A stretch of 64,000 bases of DNA, from contig MU623462.1 of NCBI GenBank assembly GCA_025201765.1, positions 1 through 64,000 on the forward strand, read 5' to 3'. Under the pieces are notes generated by a model. It searched no databases. It was not told the origin of the DNA and worked only from the letters and a program-made list of their open reading frames with translations. Positions 44,876 through 56,122 of this stretch are shown here, one piece after another. Both the position numbers and the translations under genes were made by a program. Every line of letters begins with the position of its first letter. The first letter of the stretch is position 1. The stretch comes from Daldinia sp. FL1419 (Eukaryota > Ascomycota > Sordariomycetes > Xylariales > Hypoxylaceae).

Positions 44876-45565
44876 TTATTGGAGCATAATATCAATGATG
44901 TCCCTCGGGTCCCCCGTCCCCCAGGGATAAGGATTCTCACTCCCCTGGGAACCGGCGTTAGGGACTTGCTCAGGCGTAAAAGGTCCAAAGAAAGCGGGAC
45001 GACGGTATGAAGGCACGCCGTGCCTGCGGAATGTGTATGCCGCCATGGCAGCCTGCAGTCTGGAGTAATAATCATGGGCCTTTTGCTCGAGATTATCGCG
45101 CAACTCTCCAAAAGATGCATACTCGGGCGGCAGGTTAACCGTGAGCCCGAAGAGAGTGCCTTTGGACTCTAACTCGTCCAGGAGACTCTTCTGATACGTA
45201 TTGACTGTAATCCCTATGGCAGTCTGGGCAATTTCTAGGCCGTAGTTATCGGAATCATTTCCCTTATATCTTTCAAGCATCTCTGAGACCTCAGGTAACA
45301 GTTCGTGGCGGGGATGGCGTGGCTCCGGCCAGGTGTGAGGAATGGGGCTATAAAAAGGCTGACCCGGTAATAAAGGGACATTATAGGGAGACAGGCTCGG
45401 TCCCCGTGACCATGGGCGGCGAGGCGTGTAGGGAGGAGGGGGAGGACTAGGAGGAAGCAAGTCCGGTCTAGGAACCCTTGGACTATAAATTATTACTGTA
45501 CTCCTTATTCCCGACTCTGGGGGCCGGGCGAATATGGGCTCGCTATTTTGCTGTCTATCCATCAT
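44876..45565 (-). CDS. Uncharacterised proline-rich protein
   Basis: Single exon, 229 residues, starting at one of two adjacent ATG codons (45565 or 45562). Residues ~30-90 are proline-rich (LLPPSPPPPPYTPRRP). Residues ~95-190 look helical (LLPEVSEMLERYK, FGELRDNLEQKAHDYYSRLQ) and could form a small domain. I recognise no family. The gene has no signal peptide or membrane segment. Gene status is likely because the frame is ATG-led and its second half has normal ordered composition. Confidence 0.55.
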   Translation of the reverse strand: MMDRQQNSEPIFARPPESGIRSTVIIYSPRVPRPDLLPPSPPPPPYTPRRPWSRGPSLSPYNVPLLPGQPFYSPIPHTWPEPRHPRHELLPEVSEMLERYKGNDSDNYGLEIAQTAIGITVNTYQKSLLDELESKGTLFGLTVNLPPEYASFGELRDNLEQKAHDYYSRLQAAMAAYTFRRHGVPSYRRPAFFGPFTPEQVPNAGSQGSENPYPWGTGDPRDIIDIMLQ

Positions 45566-47002
45566 GAGAGATTAGCGACAAGCACGCAGGATAGTAAATA
45601 ACCAATGGTAGAAACGGTGAGTTTCAGCAATTAACGGGTGTTGACAAGAACGAAATTATATGTAATAGTAAAGTCTATCATAATAATATCAAAGCATACT
45701 ATGTAAGAACATGTTATATTAAAATGCTAGCAAATGACATGTGCTATAAACGACATCTTAAAACAACGGGTTTCAGGAAGGATCATCCTAATACACGTAA
45801 ACAAAGAGAGTATTCTGTATCTACCCGTGCTCTCGAGCATGTAAGTTTCATATCAAGTACTTATGAAAGGGGCACATATAGGAGTAGTATGTTAATACGA
45901 GGTAAAATACCTTAGGAGGTTGTCTAATGATCAAATAGAAAGCAACGGCGTGGGTAGGCACGCTGGATAACGGGTAAGAAATATTATAGATCATCAGAAA
46001 TATGCTCGCACGAGGTATTTGGACGGTAATGATGATATGTACCAGTCCTTTGATATAATATAATTCCTGTCAGTTCCTTGCGGAGTAGAGTCCTACCCCC
46101 TCCTATCTGAGCAAACATATCATGTTAGACCTCATAGGACCACTCTAACGATGAGGATATGGTACCTGGGAACGATAGTGGGTGGGCAAACTACCAAGTT
46201 AACCTCATTTCAGAATTAAAAACGACTATCAACTCATCCCATATATACTCCCTTTTTATCGACAACTCTCGTAGCCAACGGTTACAGTTATTCTAGGAGA
46301 TATAGTAGAACAAACAAGTTAGATAAATAATTGTCAAACACAAAACGCTGGTTTAGTAGATAGCTAGGTATACTACAAGCTCAAGAAACTCGCCCATCAC
46401 ATCCTCAACAGGAGTCAGAAACCCTTCGCAAAACCGGCAAATGGTGCCTGTCTACCAGGCCCTGTCTTCACACCACGCACAAATCACGTGAAGTACCACC
46501 AACCTCACCTCAAGCGTTCATTTTATCTACTTATATTTGCGGCATCTTCCCGATACCCAACTGACTACCTAACCGACCATAGGCCTTCCTATCGTCCGCA
46601 AAATCGCTAATCAAAGCCTGTTGATCGTTTCGTCTCTCCAGCGGATCATAGCTCAATTTAGACGGCGCCGCGTAGTAATACCAATACCCAACTCCGGGGT
46701 GCGTTTCTGGGGAGGCCTAAAGGTCCAATCTGATGATGATGGCTCCCAGAAGAAAAAAAAGGAAAAAAAAAGGGGGGGGAAGTATGCTTGTGTAGCAAAT
46801 GTTGAATGGTGTGGTATCCGCTGATCCTATCTTATGCTATGCAATGGATGTGTGCCTCCTGGATGTAATAGGAAGAAAAAAAAAAAGGTATGTTGCTCCC
46901 TCGCTGGCTGAGGGCTAGGTTGTAGCGCGCTTGTCCGTCTGATGTCGTGTTTGGAATGGGGGGGGCGGACGCAAACCATAAGTATAGGTAGATGAAGGTT
47001 TC
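45566..47002. other. Intergenic region
   Basis: No gene supported. Purine-rich A tracts at 46751-46780 and 46871-46887. Short ATG frames (45724-45915, 46621-46824) have no supporting features. Confidence 0.5.
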
Positions 47003-47733
47003 TTAAAAGAGGAGTTGGCTGGTGTAATTTAGTATAGCGAACAGATCCCGCTTCTCGTAGGCCTCTAACGTGGCAGGATCTACAGTCGGTTCCGGAGCCG
47101 CGGGTTTCTGCCTCTCAGCCTCCTGTTTCTTCGGCGCTTTCGGCTTCTTCTCCTTCTTCTCTTTCTTCTGCTTCTGCTTCTGCTTTTGAGGCTTCTGCGG
47201 CTTGTCCTCCTCCTTCGTTTCTAACTGGGGTAGAGTTTCGAGGGGAGTATCTTCTAGACAAACGTCCGGGAATATCTCCGAAAATACGAATTCTTTGCAG
47301 GGAGTCGTCTCTGGAGAGTCGATAAGGATAGGTTCCTCTGCACTACCGGGGGGCTTGCGCGTATTCGCCTCTAGGGAGTCGATGAAGATGGGTTCCTCTG
47401 TAGTACCGAGGGGCTTGTATTCAGTCGTCTTCCCCTTGCTGGATTCTTTCTTCCACTCGGCTACCATAGCCTCGTACTCCGAGTCCGGGATTGGATCTTC
47501 TTCTAACCCTGCCATCATCGCCTCAAATTCCGGGTCATAGAGATCTGATTTCGCAGCCGCTTCTTCTTTTTCTTCCTCGGCTAGTGCATTTTCTAACTCG
47601 GCCAATCCATCGTCTATCACGTTTTCTTCTTCGGCTAGGGCATTTTCCAACTCGGCTATTCCACCTTCTAGTTCCTCCTCCTCTTCGGCTAAGGCACTTT
47701 CCAATGCGGCCAGTACGCCATCGTCGTCGTCGT

Positions 47734-47765
<32 letters not shown>

Positions 47766-48190
47766 GAGTTCTCGCACGCATCATCAGCCACATCCGTAAG
47801 AGGGGGACTAGAGAGGGCGGGTTTCGCAGGGCTGCTAGCAAGGCTTGCTTCCCTCTTGTTCGTCTTCTTGTCCTTATTTTCCGCCTCAGGGGGTGTTTGG
47901 AGCTTCAGAGTGCCAGTCTCCTGCATGACCAAGTTAGCCCTACGCAACACGGAAGGCGAAATACTGCGACGGCTAAGTAGACGAGATGAAGTTTCAACAG
48001 AGGATGAAAGTGATCTTACACTGTCCATCCAGGAATACTTCTTTCCGACGCCAGCTCTGCTGAGCGCTGTGTTGAGAGCTTTGTTTTTGTCGCTCATATC
48101 CATGTCATCGAGCCACGACGATTTGCGCGCACGTTTGCGGCTGCCGCTGGACTTCCCATTCTCGGGAGAAAATGCTCGTTTTCCAGCCAT
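47003..48190 (-). CDS. Uncharacterised acidic repeat protein
   Basis: Single exon of 395 residues. The N-terminus is basic (GSRKRARKSSWLDD), suggesting a nuclear signal. A poly-Asp/poly-Ala block (about residues 140-158) comes from a GTC/GGC triplet repeat. Three near-identical acidic heptad-like repeats follow (LAALESALAEEE, IAELENALAEEE, LAELENALAEEE). Then two copies of a segment around EEPIFIDS and EEPILIDS, each with hydrophobic I-x-I-D next to acidic residues. A Lys-rich stretch (KQKQKQKKEKKEKKPKAPKK) precedes a short C-terminal helix ending NYTSQLLF. No family is recognised. Coding status is supported by the long ATG frame and in-frame repeat units. Confidence 0.65.
47719..47767. repeat. 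Trinucleotide repeat (TCG/GGC) inside a coding exon
   Basis: About ten TCG-type units followed by about six GGC-type units; on the minus strand these give poly-Ala followed by poly-Asp. Unit length keeps the frame. Confidence 0.95.
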
Positions 48191-49859
48191 CGTGTTGATT
48201 TTTTTATAGTGCTAGGGGATATGATAAAGAGATAGATACTCGGTTACGATGGTGGGCGGAAAAGGGCTGGTGGTACTGTAGTAGAGAGATGAAAAGTGTT
48301 TAGATGATTGAGAAAACCAGTTGAAGAAAATGGTTTAATTAGAGAATATCGATCAGGATGTTATGGAAGTAGAATGGTTGAATGTGTAGGGAGAAGAAGG
48401 GTTGTGTGGGTGTGTGGTAAAAGTTGAGAAGGAAGAAGGAATATTGAATAGGCAATGCAGACCGCGGTCGGGAAGAGAGGAATTTAAATAAGTAATGGCC
48501 GAAGAGTTATTTGACTACAGATAATGTACTAGGGAAAGTTGAAATTTGAAAGTTGCAAGTTGAGGTAAGACACCTTGATGGTGTGACTGCGAAGGTGTCG
48601 AATCGGTGATGGTTGAATGCTGTTTGTGGTTTCAAGTGAATACTATATGGCTACGGGTGGCAGCTGGGGAGTCAGGCAGAAAGTACTAACTTCCTGACTT
48701 GGCTGTAGATTTTGTCCACGAGGAAGGTAGATTACAGCAAGGTTCGAATGGCCTTATCCTGCACAGTGAATATTGAGGCTCTTTAGGGGGGGACATAGTC
48801 AGACCCACGTGGAATAAACGCAAGTAAACACTTGGATAAATACTTGGAACCACGATGCCTAGCGCAGGTTAGGAAAATCAGACACTCCTCCTAGCCTACG
48901 ATATTAGATTCCAATCCGTAGAAACTCTCTTAGTGACTGTCGCTGTCGCAGACGCAGACGCATTAAATAGGTACTTATAGGCTACTGGACCCAAAAGGGG
49001 CGCGGGCACAACGGGGTTGTGCGTGGTATTTTACAAAGGACACAATACATTGTTACCGGCCACCAACCTTAACAAAGCGGTTGTGTTCCCTGCCGACACC
49101 AGGCCAGTTTTACCACAGTAGAACTACTGGTGAGACGCGTAGGCGTCCTTGGGGCGGATTAATACTCAGGAGGTTGGTATTAAGTTTAACACTGGGCGAA
49201 TGAATCATCCACACGCGAGCAAACAAACACACAAAAGTCATGAAATATGGCTTATCCCTCTATATTATAATTATTTGCTACCATACAAGTTCGAATTTAA
49301 ATTCGAAGAAAGAAAAAAAGAAGATAAAAATAACAGTGCCCTTGTGCTCTCGGAAGTGTGGCCTGCCTGAAGGAATATGTTTACCGAATTCTTACAGATC
49401 CTAGAGGGCGGTCGCACCGACTTAATATGTAACCTAATCTTGAACATCTGTATCTAGCATGAAGTGACTCATAGAGGGAACTACCTTAGCACAACTATAC
49501 TTCCTGTTGAGTTTGGTATGAGACGTGGCGATACTCCTTTCTAGTTCGTTAAGAAACGCCCCAATCAGTCTAAAGTCCGATACACGATGGTACCGTGAAA
49601 GCTCCGATTTATTAAAGCAACCTTCTTGCTATCTTAAGTGCAAGCTCTAACCCTAATACCATAGCGTGCTACCTGTTACTGTAGTCAGGTGGAAAAGAAA
49701 CCTGATAAGCCCTATAATACACCCATCCATTCATGTAATCTAGAAGATATTAAAAGCAAACGTTTGCAGTGCCAGTCGGTCTAAACTACCTAAACAGCCA
49801 GGGAAAGAAGAATATTTATCTCAAGGGAATTTGGAATCGAGGTCGGATTTCTCTTCGCT
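48191..49859. other. Intergenic region
   Basis: 1.7 kb with no supported protein gene. The left part is the promoter of the acidic repeat gene. A telomere-complement-like CTAACCCTAA at 49647-49656 and a nearby hairpin TCAGGT...ACCTGA (about 49685-49705) are the only structures noted. Confidence 0.5.
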
Positions 49860-51327
49860 CTATGAGACCTCCTCTACCATCTTCCCACTACCGAGACCGC
49901 CCGGCACGAAGACCCTACCGGCTGATCCAGAAAGCATCTCCGCAGGAACGGCAACTCGGCTGCCATCCTTGTTGCTGATCCATCTGACAAACACCGGATT
50001 GGGCTTCCGAGATTCGCCGCCAAGGGCAGATTCCCCAGCAAGCTGAGACTTGCGGTTGGTCTTGGGGGCTTGCTTTTTGAGTAGTTTGTTTATAGTTTCC
50101 ATCTAGAATTTAGGTTATTAGCTATTATTACACCCCCTCTTCGTATAAGGGAACATTCCACAATATAATCAACTTACCTTGACTTCCTCGTTACGCTTCT
50201 CGCTCAAGTTGCGACGTCGGCGGGCCATCTCGGCACGACGCATAGAAATTTCTTCGGCTGTGAAATGCTTCTTTGCTTGCACCTCTGCGATTTGATTAGT
50301 TTAAATACCAGCGACTGGGAAACGCGGGCCTCTCACCGTCGGAGAGCTTCAGTAACGAGTCTCCATTTTCCTCGAAGCGGGCACGCTGCCGTTTGGTCAT
50401 TCGTGTAAGGTCGGGGGTTTCGGCGCCACCGTCGCTGTCGGCGTCGTCTTCCTCATCCTCGGCAATGTTGGTCGCCTCGATCTCCTCGTCTTCCCCTTCA
50501 GCGTCTTCTTCGCCGCCCCCTCCAACTTTTACTGTGTCGTGGATCTCATCGGTGTCACTTTCAAGTTCACTGAGTTCCTCATCGTCGTCGCTGTCCCTCG
50601 CTTGAAAGGCGGCAGCCTTTGCGTTGGGTTTGGTAGGGGTCTTTGGCTTGCTAGGAGGGGTGCTCTTGGCCTGAGGCCTCGAGACTTTGATTACAGGTGC
50701 CGGAGGTGGCATGGGATCGACATCCATGTCGTCGTCCTCACCCTCGGCGTCTTCTTCACCGAGATCATCATCTTCATCCCCTTCGGCGTCGATATCCATG
50801 GTGTCGTCGACTACAATTTCACCTTCGGCATCCTCATCTGCCATGTCGTCGTCTTCTCCCTCAGCATCTTCGTCGTCGCCAGAGTCGTCGTCGTCATCAT
50901 CATCATCATCAGAGTCGTCGTCATCGTCGTCCTCTTCTACCTGAACTTCGTCCTCTGCCTCGTCTTCGTCTTCATCGCTAGTATCGACGACGTAGCTCTT
51001 CTTCTGAAAACGATTCCGCCTACCATCCCCGGTTCCAGGGGTTGAAGGCTGCTGGCGGCTGGATTGACCGGCATGGCTAGAAGTAGCCTGACGAAGCTTG
51101 CTTGCTGGAAGCTTAACTGTAAAATGGATATGCTGGTTAGAATCTGAGGGCTTGGAAGGAGGACCGCGCAAGTCGGATGCCGCGGCACTCTTACCCTCAG
51201 ATCGGCGAGAATTCCTAGAGGACATGGTTCTGCCCGTACGACTATTGATATGATTGTCGCTATCGACCATGTCAGTTATAGCTGTATTAGCCCGCTGGGC
51301 AGCGGCACGCCGCGGACGGGAAGTCAT
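49860..51327 (-). CDS. ies2: INO80 chromatin-remodelling complex subunit Ies2-like (PAPA-1 domain)
   Basis: Three exons: 51327-50337, 50284-50178 and 50102-49860, about 446 residues. Introns are 50285-50336 (GTGAGA...CAG) and 50103-50177 (GTAAGT...CTAG). The first ~300 residues are disordered, with long Asp/Glu runs and repeated EDAEGEDDD units. The C-terminal ~140 residues hold the PAPA-1 signature: MTKRQRARFEENGDSLLKL, then FTAEEISMRRAEMARRRRN, LSEKRNEE and METINKLLKKQAPK. This pattern is typical of Ies2/INO80B. The final exon (PNPVFVRWISNKDGSRVAVP) matches the C-terminal part of fungal Ies2. Ies2 activates the Ino80 ATPase in nucleosome remodelling. Confidence 0.88.
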
Positions 51328-52190
51328 TTTGAGGGGGTAGATGTATATAGCTAGAGTAGGTAGAGAGGGCTGATAAGTTGAATAAGGGTTGAATGTTGTT
51401 TGGTTATGGTTGTTAAGGTTACGCGGATAGGAGTAATAGTAGGAGTAGGAGTAGGAATAGGATAAGGAGAAGTGATGTAAATCTTAAGACGGGTTTGAAT
51501 GGGGATTAAATCAAAGCTGGGTGACTGAATGGATGAAATATGAGATTTGATGTTTGAAATAAAAAGAAGATGTTTATAAATGCAAGGTGTAAAGTTGGTA
51601 AAGGCGTAGTTAAGGTCCGACGTGAAGTTGACAAGTTGATAACTATTTTATTTTTGGGGGTGGCGCGCAGGCCGCAAGGGACCGTCTTGTTATTATTTTT
51701 TTAATCGATGTTGAAATAAGCTTGGGGCTGTCAGACGCGGTGACACACTGGTGTCTAATTGATACCTGTCATAGCTTTGTGAACATCTAGTGGTTTGGTA
51801 TTTCGTTCCTCCTTTTTTTTTTTATTTTTTTTTTTTTTCGGTACCCTATGGTTCCTTGCGATTTCTTACGCAAACAACTTCAACATCCCACATACGGCCG
51901 CACGGCGTGCAACGTACAACGTAACAACGTAACAACGTCGGGGATGCGAATAAGAGAGTAGTATAATAAGGTAAGTTTCCGGTTGCCGCTTGGATACCTT
52001 TGTTTTTTTTTTTGTTTTTTTTTGGGAACACTTGAAATACCTTGGGAATACTTGGGATCGGGGAATATATGCGATTGCGATTGCGATTGGTTATTGGTCA
52101 TTGGCTGTTGGCTCGATGCTTCAACCAGTTGGATTTGTTCAACAACATGTTTGAGGCAACACACCAAGACCCTTTTTTTCCATCGTTTCT

Positions 52191-52221
<31 letters not shown>

Positions 52222-53775
52222 GATGCGTATTGATTCGGTCGATACGGTGGATGCAGTTGATGCAGTCGATGCAAATAAATGTGCGGTTTCAATGCAGCCA
52301 ACCCCCTCTCCCTCCCTCCCGACGACAACAAAGATTTTTCTTTTATAAGCTCGTACAAGCCCCAAGAAAAATAAAATAAAACAAGCAACGAGCATTGACC
52401 TGTGTTATGCATCCCATTGGCATCGAGTCGCATTCATCCCCAATCCCAATCCCTAATACATATTCCCATCTACCCTCCCCCCTTCTGTCACTTCATACCT
52501 CATACCTCCTTTTTTTGGTCGAAAACCTCCTATCGTCATCACATATATATTCACTTGAATATCCCTATATCATTTCTCATCATGCGGATAATTTATGATG
52601 TGTTTCTCCTCACATCCCCCCCTTTTATTCTTAAAGGCATTGGATACGGGTATTGATGATCTTGGGGACAGGGAAGTTGACGTATGCTGACGAGAGAAAA
52701 GAAGGGGACGGTTTCATTTTCAGGATTTGCAGCTAACACTTACGTTGATGATGAAATGAGAATCCTCGGGAATCCTCGTATATAGGTATCCAGCCGTGGC
52801 TGACGAGCTTGGTCAAAGGATAGGCGATTTCCAGCTGAGCAACTCGCCAAATGCTTTAGCGACGCCTTGGACGATTGGTCTGTAGGTCGGGAAGTCTTCC
52901 GCTTTTAGTTGTCTAAGTAACCGGACTTTTTTAAGGTGTCACAACCAGAGGGGCAACACTCGAGGATAGATGGGAAGCGCTCACTTCAAACTGAAAATCG
53001 GACGAGAAATCGACTGGCTACTCTCTTGATCGTCGGTAGTGATGCAGGTGGATACCGATGTTTTCAACCTGTGATAATGAGACGAAAGCACGTCTCGGAA
53101 TATTCAATATATACGACCCAAGAAAATCGTTTTTTTAATAAAAAGGGTGGCGATACGAGATGGAGCAGAAATATATTTCTTGAAATAAGCAAAAAGCAAA
53201 AAATATTCTTAGGATAAGAGATATTAGATACCCGCCACTGAATCTTATAAACCTTCTCCAACCGAAAGAAAGAAACGTACTGACGATGGAATGATTCCAG
53301 TTGGAAGAGCGCGATTGAGGATTGTGTCACGTGTAGAATCTGCGCATATATGTAAGGTACCTTGACATATAGAAAAATGTACCTCCTAGGTCAGACGCGT
53401 AGGTCAAGGCACTTTAAACGTAAGAAATGCTTATTAAGTTGTACGAGTACCTAAGTTATGAATTGTTAATAAACACAGCTAAATTCGTTAGCGCCGCTAT
53501 CTTTCCCCATTAATATATACCTAGGTACCTATGTAACTCCCCAGCCCCAGATGGAGTTTGGTTCCAATTTAGAGCCCGGAACAGGTACCGAGGCTGAACT
53601 GCTCCAGAGATAAGATTGGTACCTCGCGTCACCATGTTTATTACTTTATTACCAAACCCAATTGTTTCCTTTTCGATTACTCAACTCTACTGCTTCGAAT
53701 TTAATAGCAATCCTTAAAACTTCTATTATTTCCCATTGGACAGCAGAGTTTGAAAATATCCCCTCGTCGTCGAAT
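51328..53775. other. Intergenic region rich in simple repeats
   Basis: 2.4 kb with no convincing gene. Between 51810 and 52350 are T-rich runs (51812-51838, 52003-52022, 52190-52221) and short tandem repeats ACAACGTA (51908-51935), GCGATT (52071-52088) and GATGCAGT (52250-52272). Frames at 51880-52433 are low-complexity translations of these. TACCTAGGTACCTATG lies near 53519. Confidence 0.55.
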
Positions 53776-54921
53776 ATGGCAGACCCTAAACAGTCGAAGA
53801 TACCGGCATGGCAACACGCACAGTATGAGACAAAAGATGCGCCCGAGGCCGAAACGGAGAACAGCAACACCGAGGAAGTCGAAGCACCAGAAGTGAACCT
53901 CGACCAAGTCCGAAAGTTTCTCAAGGACGAAACCGTTCAGAATTCAAGTGTAGAAAAGAAGAGGGAATTTCTAAAAGGCAAGGGACTGGACGATACTCAG
54001 ATCCAACAGCTGTTAGACGAAGTCGAGCAAGATGCACCAGCTTCACCAGCTTCACCAGCTTCACCAGTTTCAAGGCCCCCTACGCCTAGTGAACCCAAAG
54101 AGGAAACCACAAACGAAAAGGAGGTGGTAGAAGAGAGCAGAGAAGCCGAGAAGGCTCTCGAAGCAGCACCCCCAGCACCAACAATTACACCGGCGCCAAT
54201 AATAACGTACCCCGAATTCCTCACCGCGGCGCCTAAGCCCGAACCTCTCATCACACCCTCCCGCCTCGCCAACATCCTCACCATCTCGGGCAGCATATGG
54301 GCACTTCTCTACGGCACTGCCCGCTTCGGGATAAACCCCATGGTTAACGACCTCAACGACGCGCGCGCCGAGTACTACGCCCACGTAGGTTCGAAGTTGG
54401 AGAAGTTGGTCGAAAAGCTCGAAGACACAGCTAGCGAGGTTCCCTACCACAACGGCAAGCCCCTGCGATCGAGAATAGACGAAGGAGCCTACGCGGACGA
54501 CGAGAGCACGGTTAGCGATCCGACAGAGCTCTTCCACCGCGACGTCGGCACGCAAACCTCTCCGGTGATGCTGAACCAGGGCTTCAACTCGAGCACAAGC
54601 AGTCTCGCCGACAAGCCCATCGACTCGCAACTCCGGCGGTTGACCGCTCTCCGCGCCTCCCTCCGCGAAATGAACGACATGCACGTGCGCCACGCCGAAG
54701 GCGCCGCGAACCTAAACTCGCTGCTCCGCGAGGTCCGGGACGAAGTCGATAAGGTCGGTCTCCCGCCCCTGATGGACTATTCGTACGGCGGGCTAGGTCT
54801 CGGGTACGGGCGCGCGGCGGACCCCAACGACGAGGTGAAGAAGACCAAGGACGCGATCCGCAGCGTCAAGGGTATATTCCTGAGCTCGCGGAGCTTTCCT
54901 ACAACCGCGGCGCCTCGCTAG
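53776..54921 (+). CDS. Peroxin Pex14/17 (Pex33-type) peroxisomal docking protein
   Basis: Single exon, 381 residues from the ATG at 53776; the earlier in-frame codon at 53662 is TTG. The N-terminus (residues ~1-15, SKIPAWQHAQ) and the helical domain at ~42-85 (VRKFLKDETVQNSSVEKK, FLKGKGLDD) resemble the Pex14 N-terminal domain that binds Pex5 WxxxF motifs. ASP repeats follow. A possible membrane segment lies at ~175-195 (RLANILTISGSIWALLYG). The second half (DPTELFHRDVGTQTS and DEVKKTKDAIRSVKGIFLSS) matches the Pex17-like half of the Pex14/17 proteins of filamentous fungi rather than classical Pex14. It would act with Pex13 and Pex14 in matrix protein import. Confidence 0.85.
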   Translation: MADPKQSKIPAWQHAQYETKDAPEAETENSNTEEVEAPEVNLDQVRKFLKDETVQNSSVEKKREFLKGKGLDDTQIQQLLDEVEQDAPASPASPASPVSRPPTPSEPKEETTNEKEVVEESREAEKALEAAPPAPTITPAPIITYPEFLTAAPKPEPLITPSRLANILTISGSIWALLYGTARFGINPMVNDLNDARAEYYAHVGSKLEKLVEKLEDTASEVPYHNGKPLRSRIDEGAYADDESTVSDPTELFHRDVGTQTSPVMLNQGFNSSTSSLADKPIDSQLRRLTALRASLREMNDMHVRHAEGAANLNSLLREVRDEVDKVGLPPLMDYSYGGLGLGYGRAADPNDEVKKTKDAIRSVKGIFLSSRSFPTTAAPR

Positions 54922-56122
54922 AATACAGACGCCCGCGTATCCACGCCGCCGTGGCATCCGGTTCCGACGACCCCCCCGCCAGCGAATGAATGCCATATTG
55001 ATTTTGCCCTACGTAAGTTCCCGGCCTGGCAGATTATGCGTTATGGGAAATCGGGTAAGAAGAGGCGTTTCCCTCCTAGCCCGTCTCTTTGAGGGGGATG
55101 TGCCGAGGAGATGATCAGCATGGCAGGTTAGAGAGTTGAGGCGACACTCGAGGCAATTAATAATGAGAGCATGGGCTTGGTGTTATGATAGCAAATTTGA
55201 CTTTCGGGTTAGCATTCGTTAAGATACCGTACGTGGGAGCGGTTCGACGTGTAAATTATACGAATAGGAGTAGAGCGCCTTGGTTCTGTCAAGCAAAAAA
55301 TAAATACACCCACGTACTGCCTACATCTTCGTATACTTTATTCTGATACTCATACTCATACTCATGCGTGACACGCTACTCGAAATAGGGGATGCCGAAT
55401 ACATCCCTTACTGATGATATCTTCAATAACCTTATTACTATCACAAGTCACTACGCACAGCAATCTCAATAGGAGAGAAGTAATTGAAGAAGTCATTTAA
55501 TATCCATTTTTGGCCGCTATTGTAGGGCTTGGGTATAGCTAAGCTAACCAAGTGTCATCCCCTGCTATTGTACATCCCCCCTATTCCAGACGCGTCGAAT
55601 TACCTTATGCAATTTCCAACGGCCAAGCCAAATCTCTAGTAAATCAAGTCCATTTCCAGGGACACGCTAACTCTGAAGACAAGGAACAAATTATGCTGAT
55701 GGTGGCGTAAGCCGAGATGCCTGATCTCTCTTTTTTCCTTTATCTTCTTGATGAAGTGTATGATAGATGAATGAATGAATGAATGCCGCTGATGCAAATC
55801 CCCTGCCGTACCGATGCCAATGCTAATGCTAATGCAAGAATGATGCCTCATCTATCCATCCATCCGTGCCGCGTCCGAGTGCCCTAGAGATATCCGTAAA
55901 GGAAATATATGTATGCAGGATGCACTAATATTAGTGAGAGGAAGGATGTATGTGTTCGGGTATCTGAGTGTATGTACGCTATAATCGTAATCGCTGATGA
56001 ATAAAGACAATAACAAAGAAGAGGGCGTACGCTAACTGCGAGTAGCTACCCAAGTAATAAAAGAAATCTAACAATGCTGATAAGATTAGACGCGAGCGTT
56101 GTAGGTATCAGCTAAGGCTGAT
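54922..56122. other. Convergent intergenic region
   Basis: No gene supported. Short tandem repeats: ACTCAT near 55347-55364, GAAT near 55768-55784 and GCTAAT near 55821-55834. Confidence 0.55.
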
